Shown here one piece after another: positions 36,131 through 44,736 of a stretch of 64,000 nt of DNA. Origin of the DNA: an uncultured Cellulophaga sp. (lineage in GTDB: Bacteria; Bacteroidota; Bacteroidia; Flavobacteriales; Flavobacteriaceae); assembly GCA_947492955.1 (NCBI GenBank), contig CANLOV010000004.1, positions 186,001 to 250,000 on the forward strand, written 5' to 3'. How positions within the stretch are numbered: the stretch's first letter is position 1; each line of letters begins with the position of its first letter. Below the pieces are notes generated by a model. It was given only the letters and a program-made list of their open reading frames with translations, ran no database searches and was not told the DNA's origin. The translations under genes and the position numbers were made by a program.

Positions 36131-36697
36131 ATGGCATCTACATCAGATATTAGAAAAGGATTGTGTATTAGATATAGCAACGATATATATAAGATAATAG
36201 AGTTTTTACACGTAAAACCAGGAAAAGGCCCTGCTTTTGTTAGAACTAAATTAAAAAGTGTTACCTCTGGGAAAGTTGTAGATAATACATTTTCTGCTGG
36301 TCATAAAATAGATGATGTTAGAGTAGAAACACGTTCTTATCAGTATTTATATCCAGAAGGAGATACATACCATTTTATGAATACAGATGATTACAACCAA
36401 ATTACACTTCCTGAAAGTTCTTTAGATGCACCAGGTCTTTTAAAAGAAGGAGCTGTTGTAAAAATTATGTTTAATACAGAAGATAGTATGCCTTTATCTG
36501 TAGAAATGCCTGCTAGTGTTATATTAGAAGTAACATACACAGAGCCTGGAGTAAAAGGAAATACAGCAACTAATGCAACAAAGCCAGCAAAAGTAGAAAC
36601 AGGAGCAGAAGTAAACGTACCATTATTTATTAATGAAGGAGATAAAATAAAAGTAGACACTGAAAAAGGTGCTTACATGGAACGTGTAAAAGAATAG
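36131..36697 (+). CDS. efp: translation elongation factor P
   Basis: 188 residues: N-terminal KOW-like domain, then two OB folds. The tip loop is HVKPGKGPAFVR with K32, the position modified in some bacteria. EF-P relieves ribosome stalling at proline runs. It sits inside the lipid A gene run, 75 bases after lpxA and 41 before the second lpxD-like gene. Confidence 0.95.
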   Translation: MASTSDIRKGLCIRYSNDIYKIIEFLHVKPGKGPAFVRTKLKSVTSGKVVDNTFSAGHKIDDVRVETRSYQYLYPEGDTYHFMNTDDYNQITLPESSLDAPGLLKEGAVVKIMFNTEDSMPLSVEMPASVILEVTYTEPGVKGNTATNATKPAKVETGAEVNVPLFINEGDKIKVDTEKGAYMERVKE

Positions 36698-36738
36698 CAT
36701 TAGCTTAGCGTATTAAAAATAATAACTACTAATTGTAA

Positions 36739-37674
36739 ATGAAGTTTCCAGTAAGTTATACTTTAAAACAAATAGCAACAATTATAGGGGCGGAGTTCGT
36801 TGGAGCTGATGATTTCCCTGTTTTTGGAATGAACGAAATACATGTAGTTGAATCTGGTGATATTGTTTTTGTAGATCATCCAAAATATTACGATAAAGCA
36901 TTAGAATCTAAGGCAACAATTGTATTAATTAATAAAAAAGTAGCATGTCCAGAAGGAAAAGCACTTTTAATTTCGGAAGACCCTTTTAGAGATTTTAATA
37001 CACTAACTAATTTTTTTAAGCCTTTTAAAAAATCAGAGTCTTCTATAGCTAAATCAGCTCAGATAGGTAAAAATACAGTAATACAGCCAAACACATTTAT
37101 TGGGAATAATGTAGTTGTAGGTAATAATTGTACAATACATTCTAATGTAGCTATATATGATTATGCTGTAATAGGAGATAATGTAACCATACATGCTGGT
37201 ACAGTTTTAGGAGGAGATGCATTTTATTACAAAAATAGACCGGAAGGATTTGATAAATTAATTTCGGGAGGAAGAGTTGTAATAGAAGACCATGTAGATA
37301 TAGGAGCTTTGTGTACTATTGATAAAGGAGTTACCGGAGATACTACTATAAAAGCTGGTACAAAAATAGATAATCAAGTTCATATTGGTCATGATACTGT
37401 AATAGGTAAAAAGTGTTTAATAGCTGCTCAAACTGGTATAGCAGGTTGTGTAATTATTGAAGATGAAGTAACCTTATGGGGGCAAGTTGGTGTTACTAGT
37501 GGAATTACAATAGGAGAAAAAGCAGTGGTATTAGCACAGACTGGAGTATCTAAATCTATTAGTGGCGGAAAAAGTTATTTTGGTTCTCCAATAGAGGAAA
37601 CTAGAGAAAAATTAAAACAATTAGCTCATATCAAGAAAATTCCAACAATTTTAAGGAAATTAGAGAATAAATAA
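36739..37674 (+). CDS. second LpxD-like acyltransferase
   Basis: 311 residues, hexapeptide beta-helix protein clearly related to the lpxD product at 32850. It has a shorter N-terminal domain (KQIATIIGAEFVGADDFPVF) and a beta-helix with QVHIGHDTVIGKKCLIAAQ including the histidine. Whether it acylates lipid A precursors or another sugar nucleotide is unknown; a second LpxD-like gene here is usual in Flavobacteriia as I remember. Probably co-transcribed with efp. Confidence 0.8.
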   Translation: MKFPVSYTLKQIATIIGAEFVGADDFPVFGMNEIHVVESGDIVFVDHPKYYDKALESKATIVLINKKVACPEGKALLISEDPFRDFNTLTNFFKPFKKSESSIAKSAQIGKNTVIQPNTFIGNNVVVGNNCTIHSNVAIYDYAVIGDNVTIHAGTVLGGDAFYYKNRPEGFDKLISGGRVVIEDHVDIGALCTIDKGVTGDTTIKAGTKIDNQVHIGHDTVIGKKCLIAAQTGIAGCVIIEDEVTLWGQVGVTSGITIGEKAVVLAQTGVSKSISGGKSYFGSPIEETREKLKQLAHIKKIPTILRKLENK

Positions 37675-37709
37675 GCATCATATTACTTTAAAAATATAAG
37701 GTAATGGTA

Positions 37710-37717
37710 TATTTTTG
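37710..37717 (+). promoter_or_regulatory. -7 box of sucD
   Basis: TATTTTTG, 31 bases before the ATG at 37749. No good -33 element seen. Confidence 0.4.
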
Positions 37718-37748
37718 TAAAGCTTATAAAAAATAAATCAGGAAAATA

Positions 37749-38621
37749 ATGAGTGTTCTAGTTAATAAAGATTCTAAAATAATTGTACAAGGTTTTACAG
37801 GTAGTGAAGGTACTTTTCATGCCGAACAAATGATTGAATATGGTACCAACATTGTTGGTGGTGTTACTCCAGGTAAAGGAGGTCAAGAGCATTTAGGAAA
37901 ACCAGTATTTAACACAGTTATAGAAGCAGTAGAAAAAGCAGGCGCAGATACTACTATTATATTTGTACCACCAGCTTTTGCAGCGGATGCTATAATGGAG
38001 GCAGCAGATGCAGGAATAAAAGTTATTATTACTATTACAGAAGGTATTCCTGTTGCAGATATGGTAAAAGCATCTAATTATATTAAAAGTTTTGACTGTA
38101 GACTAATTGGTCCTAACTGCCCAGGTGTTATAACTCCAGGTGAAGCTAAGGTTGGAATTATGCCAGGATTTGTTTTTGAAAAAGGAAATGTAGGTATTGT
38201 ATCTAAATCTGGTACACTTACTTATGAAGCAGCAGATCAGGTTGTACGTCAAGGATTAGGTATTACAACAGCTATTGGTATTGGTGGTGACCCAATTATA
38301 GGTACAACTACAAAAGAAGCGGTTGAATTATTAATTAATGACCCAGAAACTAGTTGTGTAGTTATGATTGGTGAAATAGGAGGTCAGTTAGAAGCAGATG
38401 CTGCTAAATGGTATAAAGAAAGTGGAAGTAAAAAACCAGTTGTTGGTTTTATTGCTGGTGAAACAGCACCTGCAGGAAGAACAATGGGGCATGCTGGAGC
38501 AATTGTTGGAGGTAGTGATGATACTGCACAAGCAAAGAAAGCTATTATGAGAGAATGTGGTATACACGTAGTAGATTCTCCTGCAGAAATAGGAGTAAAG
38601 GTAAAAGAAGTACTAGGATAA
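37749..38621 (+). CDS. sucD: succinate-CoA ligase alpha subunit
   Basis: 290 residues: CoA-binding Rossmann domain ([20 protein letters not shown]), ligase domain with [11 protein letters not shown] and the phospho-histidine region [16 protein letters not shown]. It converts succinyl-CoA to succinate with nucleotide formation in the TCA cycle. The beta subunit (sucC) is not adjacent. Followed by an unusual long hairpin at 38650-38705. Confidence 0.95.
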   Translation: MSVLVNKDSKIIVQGFTGSEGTFHAEQMIEYGTNIVGGVTPGKGGQEHLGKPVFNTVIEAVEKAGADTTIIFVPPAFAADAIMEAADAGIKVIITITEGIPVADMVKASNYIKSFDCRLIGPNCPGVITPGEAKVGIMPGFVFEKGNVGIVSKSGTLTYEAADQVVRQGLGITTAIGIGGDPIIGTTTKEAVELLINDPETSCVVMIGEIGGQLEADAAKWYKESGSKKPVVGFIAGETAPAGRTMGHAGAIVGGSDDTAQAKKAIMRECGIHVVDSPAEIGVKVKEVLG

Positions 38622-38649
38622 TTTTAGTATTTATTACAAAAATATAGTT

Positions 38650-38705
38650 AAATCCTATTTATTCTGTACTGATCACATCAGTTAAACTCAGGATAAATAG
38701 GATTT
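38650..38705 (+). ncRNA. structured intergenic element between sucD and fabG
   Basis: A 17-bp stem (38650-38666 with 38689-38705, one G-U pair) closes a 22-base region holding a second stem ACTGAT/ATCAGT (38668-38673 with 38677-38682). There is only a weak T tract after it, so a simple terminator explains it poorly. It ends 30 bases before fabG. Class unknown. Confidence 0.45.
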
Positions 38706-38735
38706 TAAGTTTTAAGAAATATTAAAAAATAGAAA

Positions 38736-39485
38736 ATGAAACTTTTAGAAGGAAAAAACGTTATAATCACTGGTGCTAGTAGAGGTATAGGTAAAGGAAT
38801 AGCAGAGATATTTGCTAATTACGGAGCTAATGTTGCTTTTACATACAGTTCTAGTGAAGCACCTGCTTTAGCATTAGAAAAAGAATTAACAGCAAAAGGG
38901 GTTAAAGCAAAAGCATACAAAAGTAATGCTGCAAATTTTGAAGAAGCAGAAGCTTTGATTTCTAGTGTTTTAGAAGATTTTGATGGTGGTATAGATGTAC
39001 TAATTAATAATGCAGGGATTACAAAAGACAATCTTTTAATGCGTATGTCTGAGTCTGATTTTGATGCAGTTATAGAAGTTAATTTAAAGTCTGTTTTTAA
39101 TATGACCAAAGCAGTACAACGTACTATGCTTAAACAACGAAAAGGTTCTATAATTAATATGAGTAGTGTTGTTGGTGTAAAAGGAAATGCAGGACAAGCA
39201 AATTATGCAGCATCTAAGGCAGGAATGATTGGTTTTACAAAATCTATAGCAGCTGAACTTGGTTCTAGAAATATTAGATGTAATGCTATTGCACCTGGGT
39301 TTATAGAAACCGAAATGACAGATAAATTAGATGAAAAAGTAGTGCAAGGTTGGAGAGATGGTATTCCTTTAAAAAGAGGAGGTACAACCGAAGATATAGC
39401 TAATGCATGTTTGTTTTTAGCTTCAGATTTATCTAGTTACGTAACAGGAGAAGTTTTAAATGTAAACGGAGGAATGTTAATGTAA
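38736..39485 (+). CDS. fabG: 3-oxoacyl-ACP reductase-like short-chain dehydrogenase
   Basis: 249 residues: cofactor motif GASRGIGKGIAEIF, NNAGITKDN, and catalytic S-Y-K in SSVVGVKGNAGQANYAASKAG; C-terminal YVTGEVLNVNGGM. Full length for FabG. It probably reduces 3-oxoacyl-ACP in fatty acid synthesis, although other SDR substrates cannot be excluded. Ends at a strong terminator. Confidence 0.88.
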   Translation: MKLLEGKNVIITGASRGIGKGIAEIFANYGANVAFTYSSSEAPALALEKELTAKGVKAKAYKSNAANFEEAEALISSVLEDFDGGIDVLINNAGITKDNLLMRMSESDFDAVIEVNLKSVFNMTKAVQRTMLKQRKGSIINMSSVVGVKGNAGQANYAASKAGMIGFTKSIAAELGSRNIRCNAIAPGFIETEMTDKLDEKVVQGWRDGIPLKRGGTTEDIANACLFLASDLSSYVTGEVLNVNGGMLM

Positions 39486-39505
39486 TTTAAATATTTAAGT
39501 AAATT

Positions 39506-39542
39506 AAAAAAATGCTCCAATTGTAATTGGAGCATTTTTTTT
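39506..39542. terminator. bidirectional terminator after fabG
   Basis: A 15-bp stem (AAAAATGCTCCAATT with its complement) and T8 run, between fabG and the convergent gene ending at 39547. Confidence 0.85.
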
Positions 39543-39546
39543 GTTT

Positions 39547-40011
39547 TTATAATTGATATTCTTCAAATACATAAGCTCCAATTTTTTCTTTTCTGTATAT
39601 AAAAGTTAATACTGTAAGAATTAATAGAAAAACAAAAAGAGCAATCATTACAATACCTACAGGAGTAAATGTTGTTGGTATTTCGTAATTAATAAAATCT
39701 GCTTTACTAGACAGAATTCCTATAATAGAAGATAATTTATAACTATAAACTAAGAAAATAGCATATAAAGAATATTCTAAATTACGCATTGTAGGGTCTG
39801 GATGCTCGTCTTCTCTAATTTTAAATGAAATTACATATAAGTATACAAAATGAGCAATAGTTAGTATAGGAAAGATATAATTGTCAATTTTAAAGAAATA
39901 AAATTTATTTGTGTAAAGGTTATAAAAATTTAAAAATAATAAAGCTACTAATATAATTACAGAAAGTCTTAGAAGAACTTTCCAGGAAAGATTACTTGCA
40001 ATAATTTTCAT
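39547..40011 (-). CDS. small integral membrane protein, paralogue 1
   Basis: 154 residues, about four transmembrane segments. It shares NKFYFFKIDNYIFPILTI and the NLEY...F..Y.YK segment with the next gene upstream, so they are tandem paralogues. A polar loop between helices 2 and 3 (IREDEHPDPTMRN) is probably cytoplasmic. Family not recognised and no role visible from context. ATG at 40011. Confidence 0.65.
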   Translation of the reverse strand: MKIIASNLSWKVLLRLSVIILVALLFLNFYNLYTNKFYFFKIDNYIFPILTIAHFVYLYVISFKIREDEHPDPTMRNLEYSLYAIFLVYSYKLSSIIGILSSKADFINYEIPTTFTPVGIVMIALFVFLLILTVLTFIYRKEKIGAYVFEEYQL

Positions 40012-40186
40012 ATAGTTTTGGTTTTAGGGGAAACCCAGTTTAGTTTAACAAAGAACTAAACAATACAGTAATCGATTAAAAAAAATCGATAAAGAGATAA
40101 AATGGTAGTTGTACTTTAAGTATGTTATTATAAAATTCTTTTTTTCTAAAAAACAAGAATTTTAAAAATCGACAAAAGTATAATTA

Positions 40187-40645
40187 TTAACGTTTTAGGT
40201 TGTTAATGCTTCCTATGAGCTGTTTACGGAGTTCAAATAATAATAAAGTACTAATGATTAAAAGTAGGTATAAGATTAAGATTAAAAAACCAATAGGTAA
40301 AAATGTTTTCGGAATCAAAGAATTGTCAATTGTATTAAAGCTAAATAAGGTATAAATGGTTTCAAAAAATTTATATAAATAAATTAAGAAGACAAAATAC
40401 ATTGCGTATTCTAAGTTTTGCGTTTGCAAATCTGTTCTTTTACGCAGCTTAATTTTTAAACGAACCCTATACATGTATAATATGTGTATTATGGTAAGTA
40501 TAGGAAATATATAATTGTCAATTTTAAAAAAATAAAATTTGTTAGAATAGATGCCGTAAAAACTTAGAATATCTAAAAAAAAGATAAGTATAAGCGATAT
40601 TATAAAGACTCTATTAAATGTAGCAATTTTTAAAAAAAATGTCAT
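40187..40645 (-). CDS. small integral membrane protein, paralogue 2
   Basis: 152 residues from the ATG at 40645; an extension to a TTG at 40684 is rejected. About four transmembrane segments. SNKFYFFKIDNYIFPILTI is nearly identical to the same stretch of the protein encoded at 39547-40011, while the ends differ, so the duplication is old. 175 bases separate the pair. Function unknown. Confidence 0.65.
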   Translation of the reverse strand: MTFFLKIATFNRVFIISLILIFFLDILSFYGIYSNKFYFFKIDNYIFPILTIIHILYMYRVRLKIKLRKRTDLQTQNLEYAMYFVFLIYLYKFFETIYTLFSFNTIDNSLIPKTFLPIGFLILILYLLLIISTLLLFELRKQLIGSINNLKR

Positions 40646-40845
40646 AATGTAGGTTTCATAGCTTTGGGAACTACGAGTTAACAAAAAACGGACCTGTTTT
40701 TTATTTATTTTAAAATATTCGATGAAGTGTTTTTTATGTTGAGTATTACCTAAAAAGTGTTGTGAATAATATAAAACAAACGCCTTTTTAGTTCCATAAA
40801 ACTTATAATGAGCTAAGTTTAAAGTAAAATTATTTTTTGTTTAAG

Positions 40846-40853
40846 TACTTTTG
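40846..40853 (+). promoter_or_regulatory. -7 box of the truA homologue
   Basis: TACTTTTG, 16 bases before the ATG at 40870. No -33 element at the right distance. Confidence 0.4.
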
Positions 40854-40869
40854 CTAAACATATAATACA

Positions 40870-41661
40870 ATGCAAAGAAAAAAGTACTACTACCTAATTA
40901 AAGTCCAGTTTTTAGGATTTAGATATAGCGGATGGCAAAAGCAACCTGGTCAAAAAACCATAGAAGGAATGCTTTTAAAAACGTTAAAATTTATATTGCC
41001 AGATAGGAAGTATAAAATTTTAGGGGCGGGAAGAACAGATGCAAAAGTATCAGCTTTAGATGCTGCTTTTGAATTATTTTTAGAAGAAGAACCTATAAGT
41101 AATCATGAAGAATTCTTAACGCTGTTTAATAGAAATTTACCTCCAGATATTAGAATTCTAAGTATTGATAGGGCAGAAGGGAAGTTTAATATAATACAGC
41201 ATAGTAAGTCAAAAGAATATGTATATCTGTTTTCGTACGGGCAAAAAAACCATCCTTTTTCTGCTCCATATTTAGCAAATATTATTGATGATTTAGATAT
41301 TGAATTAATGCAAAGAGGAGCAAAACTTTTTGAAGGCACTCACAATTTTATATCCTATACAGCAAGACCTCAGGGTAATATAAAATCGGTTAGAACTATT
41401 ACATCATGTAAGTTAATAGTTAATGAAATTTTAAAAGCTAATTTTTTTCCAGAAATAAGTTATGCTTTGCATGTAGAAGGAGCCGGATTTATGAGATACC
41501 AAGTTAGAATGATAATGGGAGCATTAATTCAGTTAGGTAAAGGGGAATTATTTTTAGAAAATATAGAAGCATCTCTTAAAGAAAATAATAATGTAAAAAT
41601 ATCTTTTGTAGCTCCTGGTTCTGGACTGCTACTTAATAATTTAGAGTTTAACCCGTCTTAG
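40870..41661 (+). CDS. TruA-family tRNA pseudouridine synthase
   Basis: 263 residues. The fold markers of TruA are present: YLIKVQFLGFRYSGWQKQPG, the catalytic aspartate D56 in GAGRTDAKVSALDAAF, NFISYTA, and FMRYQVRMIMGALIQLGKG. The usual GRTDAGVHA reads GRTDAKVSA, so the family's glycine and histidine are replaced while the aspartate stays. It may be a second, divergent TruA with a different target. The stop codon is inside the loop of the terminator. Confidence 0.8.
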   Translation: MQRKKYYYLIKVQFLGFRYSGWQKQPGQKTIEGMLLKTLKFILPDRKYKILGAGRTDAKVSALDAAFELFLEEEPISNHEEFLTLFNRNLPPDIRILSIDRAEGKFNIIQHSKSKEYVYLFSYGQKNHPFSAPYLANIIDDLDIELMQRGAKLFEGTHNFISYTARPQGNIKSVRTITSCKLIVNEILKANFFPEISYALHVEGAGFMRYQVRMIMGALIQLGKGELFLENIEASLKENNNVKISFVAPGSGLLLNNLEFNPS

Positions 41662-41684
41662 GCAGGTTAAACTCTAAATTTTAT
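41638..41684. terminator. terminator overlapping the truA-homologue stop codon
   Basis: A 16-bp perfect stem (41638-41653 with 41665-41680) with an 11-base loop containing the TAG; short T tract after it. It lies between convergent genes. Confidence 0.75.
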
Positions 41685-41689
41685 ACCAT

Positions 41690-43264
41690 TTAAGGCTTGT
41701 TGATATAGCTATCCCAAAAGCTATATTCTTCTCCCAAAGTGTTGTTTTCTTTATCTTTTAATTCAATAGCTTTCTCTATCATTTCTTTTTTCATTTTAGA
41801 AACAAGGTCTTTGTATTCTGGTAAAAACGATAAGTTTGTGGTCTCCCATGGATCTTTTTTAAAATTAAAAAGTTGGGTAACATGTGAACCCGCATTATAT
41901 TTTCCGTTTTTCCAATGCTTACCATTATTATTTACATATTCAATTAATTTGTAATCGCCTTTTCGGTAGGCTCGCTGAAATTGTTTGTAAGCATGGTATG
42001 TATTATCTCTAACTTGCTTTGTTTCATTTTTAATTACAGGAACCAAACTTTTTCCGTTTACAGATGCTGGTTTAGGTATATGTATTAAATCGCATATGGT
42101 TGGGTATATGTCATGAATATAACTATAAGCACCTAATCTAAGTCCTTTGTTTTTTATATAACCACCAGACAAAACAAAAGGGACATGAATACCATCTTCA
42201 TCGTATACACTTTGTTTTCCTAGTAAACCGTGGTTTCCAACGGCAAGGCCGCTATCACCAGCAAAAACAATAAGCGTATTATCATATTGTCCACTTTTTT
42301 TAAGTGCACTTATTACTTTTCCTATTTGTGCATCTAAATGCGTAATAATAGCATAATAGCTTGCTAAATGTTCTTGGGCAACATCTTTTGTTCTTGGCCA
42401 TGGTCCTAGAGCTTCATCTCTTAAAGTCATATCCCCATTATCAAAAGGATGTTGCTCCATGTATGATGGAGTTAAATTAACTTTTTTGTTTTTGTATTGT
42501 TTTCTATATTTTTTCGGTGCTTGTCTAGGATCGTGCGGAGCATGAAAAGCAACATACATAAAAAAAGGTTGTTCCTTTTTGTAACTAGTAATAAAATTAG
42601 ATGCGTGTTTTGCAAAAACTTCTGAAGTATGTGGGGCTAGTTCTTCTGTACCAGTAGGACCTTTTTTGTCATTTTTTGTAATAGCCCTTTTAGTAATATT
42701 TTTATTTTTATCATACTCTAATAAATAAGCGTCTTTTTTGTCAAATTTTCCAGATGCATCCCAATCCCAAAAAGGCATTCTATAATGATCGGTTAAATAC
42801 AAGCCAACACCCATGATTTTATCTCCAGAATTAAAAGACCGTACCATTGATTGTTTATCTTGGTGCCATTTACCAACAATATGCGAGTAGTAGCCTTCTT
42901 TTTTTAGTGTTTCTCCAAGTGTTGTGTGTGTTTCGGGTATTGTATGACCCTTGCCCTCTAATGTAAATAATTGCCTTCCAGATAATAGCATAGCTCTACT
43001 GGGCATACAAGTAGCACCAGAAAAAGCTCCCATTAGATACGTATTTGTAAAAACAACACCTTCTTTAGCTAGATAGTCTAAATTAGGGGTTTTTACAGGC
43101 ATTCCGCCCAATTCATGAACACCAGTATACCTGTGGTCATCAGTGTAAATAACAACAACGTTTGGCTTTTCTTTTTTTTGAGCTATACTATTTGTAATAG
43201 AAAAGAAACATAGCATAAAGAAGAAAAAAGAATGTGTTTTTTTTATTTTGAATATCGATTTCAT
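41690..43264 (-). CDS. family S1 sulfatase
   Basis: 524 residues, signal peptide ending near ITNSIAQ, so exported. The formylglycine signature is C86-M-P-S-R90 with AMLLSGR after it; calcium ligands D42-D43 lie in YTDDHRYTG and the late site is VFAGDSGLAVGNHG. C86 must be oxidised by a maturase not in the window. It is the last gene of the GH2 - GH28 - GH28 - sulfatase series, 8 bases after the second GH28, so it probably removes sulfate from the same polysaccharide. Substrate unknown; CxPSR sulfatases act on many algal glycans. Confidence 0.9.
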   Translation of the reverse strand: MKSIFKIKKTHSFFFFMLCFFSITNSIAQKKEKPNVVVIYTDDHRYTGVHELGGMPVKTPNLDYLAKEGVVFTNTYLMGAFSGATCMPSRAMLLSGRQLFTLEGKGHTIPETHTTLGETLKKEGYYSHIVGKWHQDKQSMVRSFNSGDKIMGVGLYLTDHYRMPFWDWDASGKFDKKDAYLLEYDKNKNITKRAITKNDKKGPTGTEELAPHTSEVFAKHASNFITSYKKEQPFFMYVAFHAPHDPRQAPKKYRKQYKNKKVNLTPSYMEQHPFDNGDMTLRDEALGPWPRTKDVAQEHLASYYAIITHLDAQIGKVISALKKSGQYDNTLIVFAGDSGLAVGNHGLLGKQSVYDEDGIHVPFVLSGGYIKNKGLRLGAYSYIHDIYPTICDLIHIPKPASVNGKSLVPVIKNETKQVRDNTYHAYKQFQRAYRKGDYKLIEYVNNNGKHWKNGKYNAGSHVTQLFNFKKDPWETTNLSFLPEYKDLVSKMKKEMIEKAIELKDKENNTLGEEYSFWDSYINKP

Positions 43265-43272
43265 TCTTTTTA

Positions 43273-44730
43273 TTATTTAGTAGTGAATGATTTTTTTGTT
43301 TTCCAATTCCAACTGATTGATTTCTTGTATCGCGTTGTGGTTGTTTCGTCTAAAGTGTAATTTGTAACATCATCAAAAATAACAGGTTTACGAATATCTT
43401 CTGTTTGTAATACAAATTCGATATCGTTTATTATTATATCGTCAATATGCCTAGCAAACAAGCCATAAGCCGGTAGTGCTTTAAAATGTATAAACTCGGG
43501 ATAATTTTTTTCTAATTCTTCAACATTATCTACAATAGTTTTCCCCCCACCAGGAAGTTCAACTTTAATATTTTCTATATTAATTTTTCCTATTTTATGA
43601 TTTGGAGTTCCTGTTATTAAAATACCAGAAGGTGGTTGTATTCTAGATTCTTCTGTAGTTCTTGTAGTTGCATTTATGTTTTTAATGGTAATATTATTAA
43701 TGGATCCTACAGATTGCTGCGGAGCATCTCTATACGTTCTTAGGCGTTCTCCTAAACGAATAAAAAGCGGCATATCTACATTGTTCATTTTTATGTTACT
43801 GATGTTAATATCATGAATATTAGCACCATCTACGCTTAACATTTTAATGCCACCTCCTTTAGTGTTGTATATATTGCAATTTTTTACATTTATATTGTAG
43901 AAATCTCCCATGGATTCTGTTCCAAATTTAAGAGCACCCCAATCACTTTTTAATTTGCAATTACTTACATTAATATTATAAGTAGGTAAGGGGCTCGTTG
44001 TTTTAAAACAAATAGCATCGTCTTCTGTATTAATATCGCAATTAGTAATAGTAGCATTATAACTAGAATCTAAATCTATTCCATCATTATTTCTATGAGC
44101 GTGGCTGTAAATACTTATATTATTTACTGTTATATCGTTAGATTGATAAAAATGACAGGTCCATGCTGCTGGCTGTCTTAAATTAATATCTTTAAGTGTA
44201 ATTTGCGATGATTTCACAAATCTTAATAAGAAGGGTCTGTTGTTTCCAAATCCTTTTTTTTGCTCAGGGCTTAGTTTTAGCTCTTTTATTTTTAAACTAA
44301 GGTTTTTTCTTAGAAAAGAAGTTCCGTTACCATCAATAGTACCTTTACCTGTAATACCTATATTTTTTGCATTTTTTGAGCCTATTAAACAATTTCCTCT
44401 TTCTTGTCCAGTAGCATCAACAAATGTGTCTATACTTTTATAATCTAATGGGTTAGAGCTCCCTATTAATTTAGCATTTTCATTAATATGTAATGTTACG
44501 TTATCTTTTAGTAAAATAGTACCACTTATATAATTTCCGTCAGAAATAAAAACAGTGCCGCCTCCATTTTTATAGCATGTATCAATAGCATCTTGTATGT
44601 ATGTTGTATTAACGGTAACCCCATCTCCTTTAGCACCATACTCCTCTATATTATATGATTTTGTTTTATTAGAACAGCTAATTTGTATACTTATTAAAGC
44701 AATTATTGCTATTATTTTTTTTGTGCTCAT
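43273..44730 (-). CDS. GH28-family glycoside hydrolase lipoprotein
   Basis: 485 residues with a lipobox ending IQISC near residue 19, so membrane anchored and exported. Pectate-lyase-type parallel beta-helix starting YNIEEYGAKGDGVTVNT. Catalytic acid regions are NNDGIDLDSS (NxD motif) and TEDDAICFKTT (DD motif). Where classic GH28 enzymes have GHG, this one has SDWGALKFGTES, and the RIK motif reads GGIKML. It probably cuts galacturonic-acid-like or related linkages. 6 bases after the other GH28. Confidence 0.85.
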   Translation of the reverse strand: MSTKKIIAIIALISIQISCSNKTKSYNIEEYGAKGDGVTVNTTYIQDAIDTCYKNGGGTVFISDGNYISGTILLKDNVTLHINENAKLIGSSNPLDYKSIDTFVDATGQERGNCLIGSKNAKNIGITGKGTIDGNGTSFLRKNLSLKIKELKLSPEQKKGFGNNRPFLLRFVKSSQITLKDINLRQPAAWTCHFYQSNDITVNNISIYSHAHRNNDGIDLDSSYNATITNCDINTEDDAICFKTTSPLPTYNINVSNCKLKSDWGALKFGTESMGDFYNINVKNCNIYNTKGGGIKMLSVDGANIHDINISNIKMNNVDMPLFIRLGERLRTYRDAPQQSVGSINNITIKNINATTRTTEESRIQPPSGILITGTPNHKIGKINIENIKVELPGGGKTIVDNVEELEKNYPEFIHFKALPAYGLFARHIDDIIINDIEFVLQTEDIRKPVIFDDVTNYTLDETTTTRYKKSISWNWKTKKSFTTK

Positions 44731-44736
44731 TTTAGA

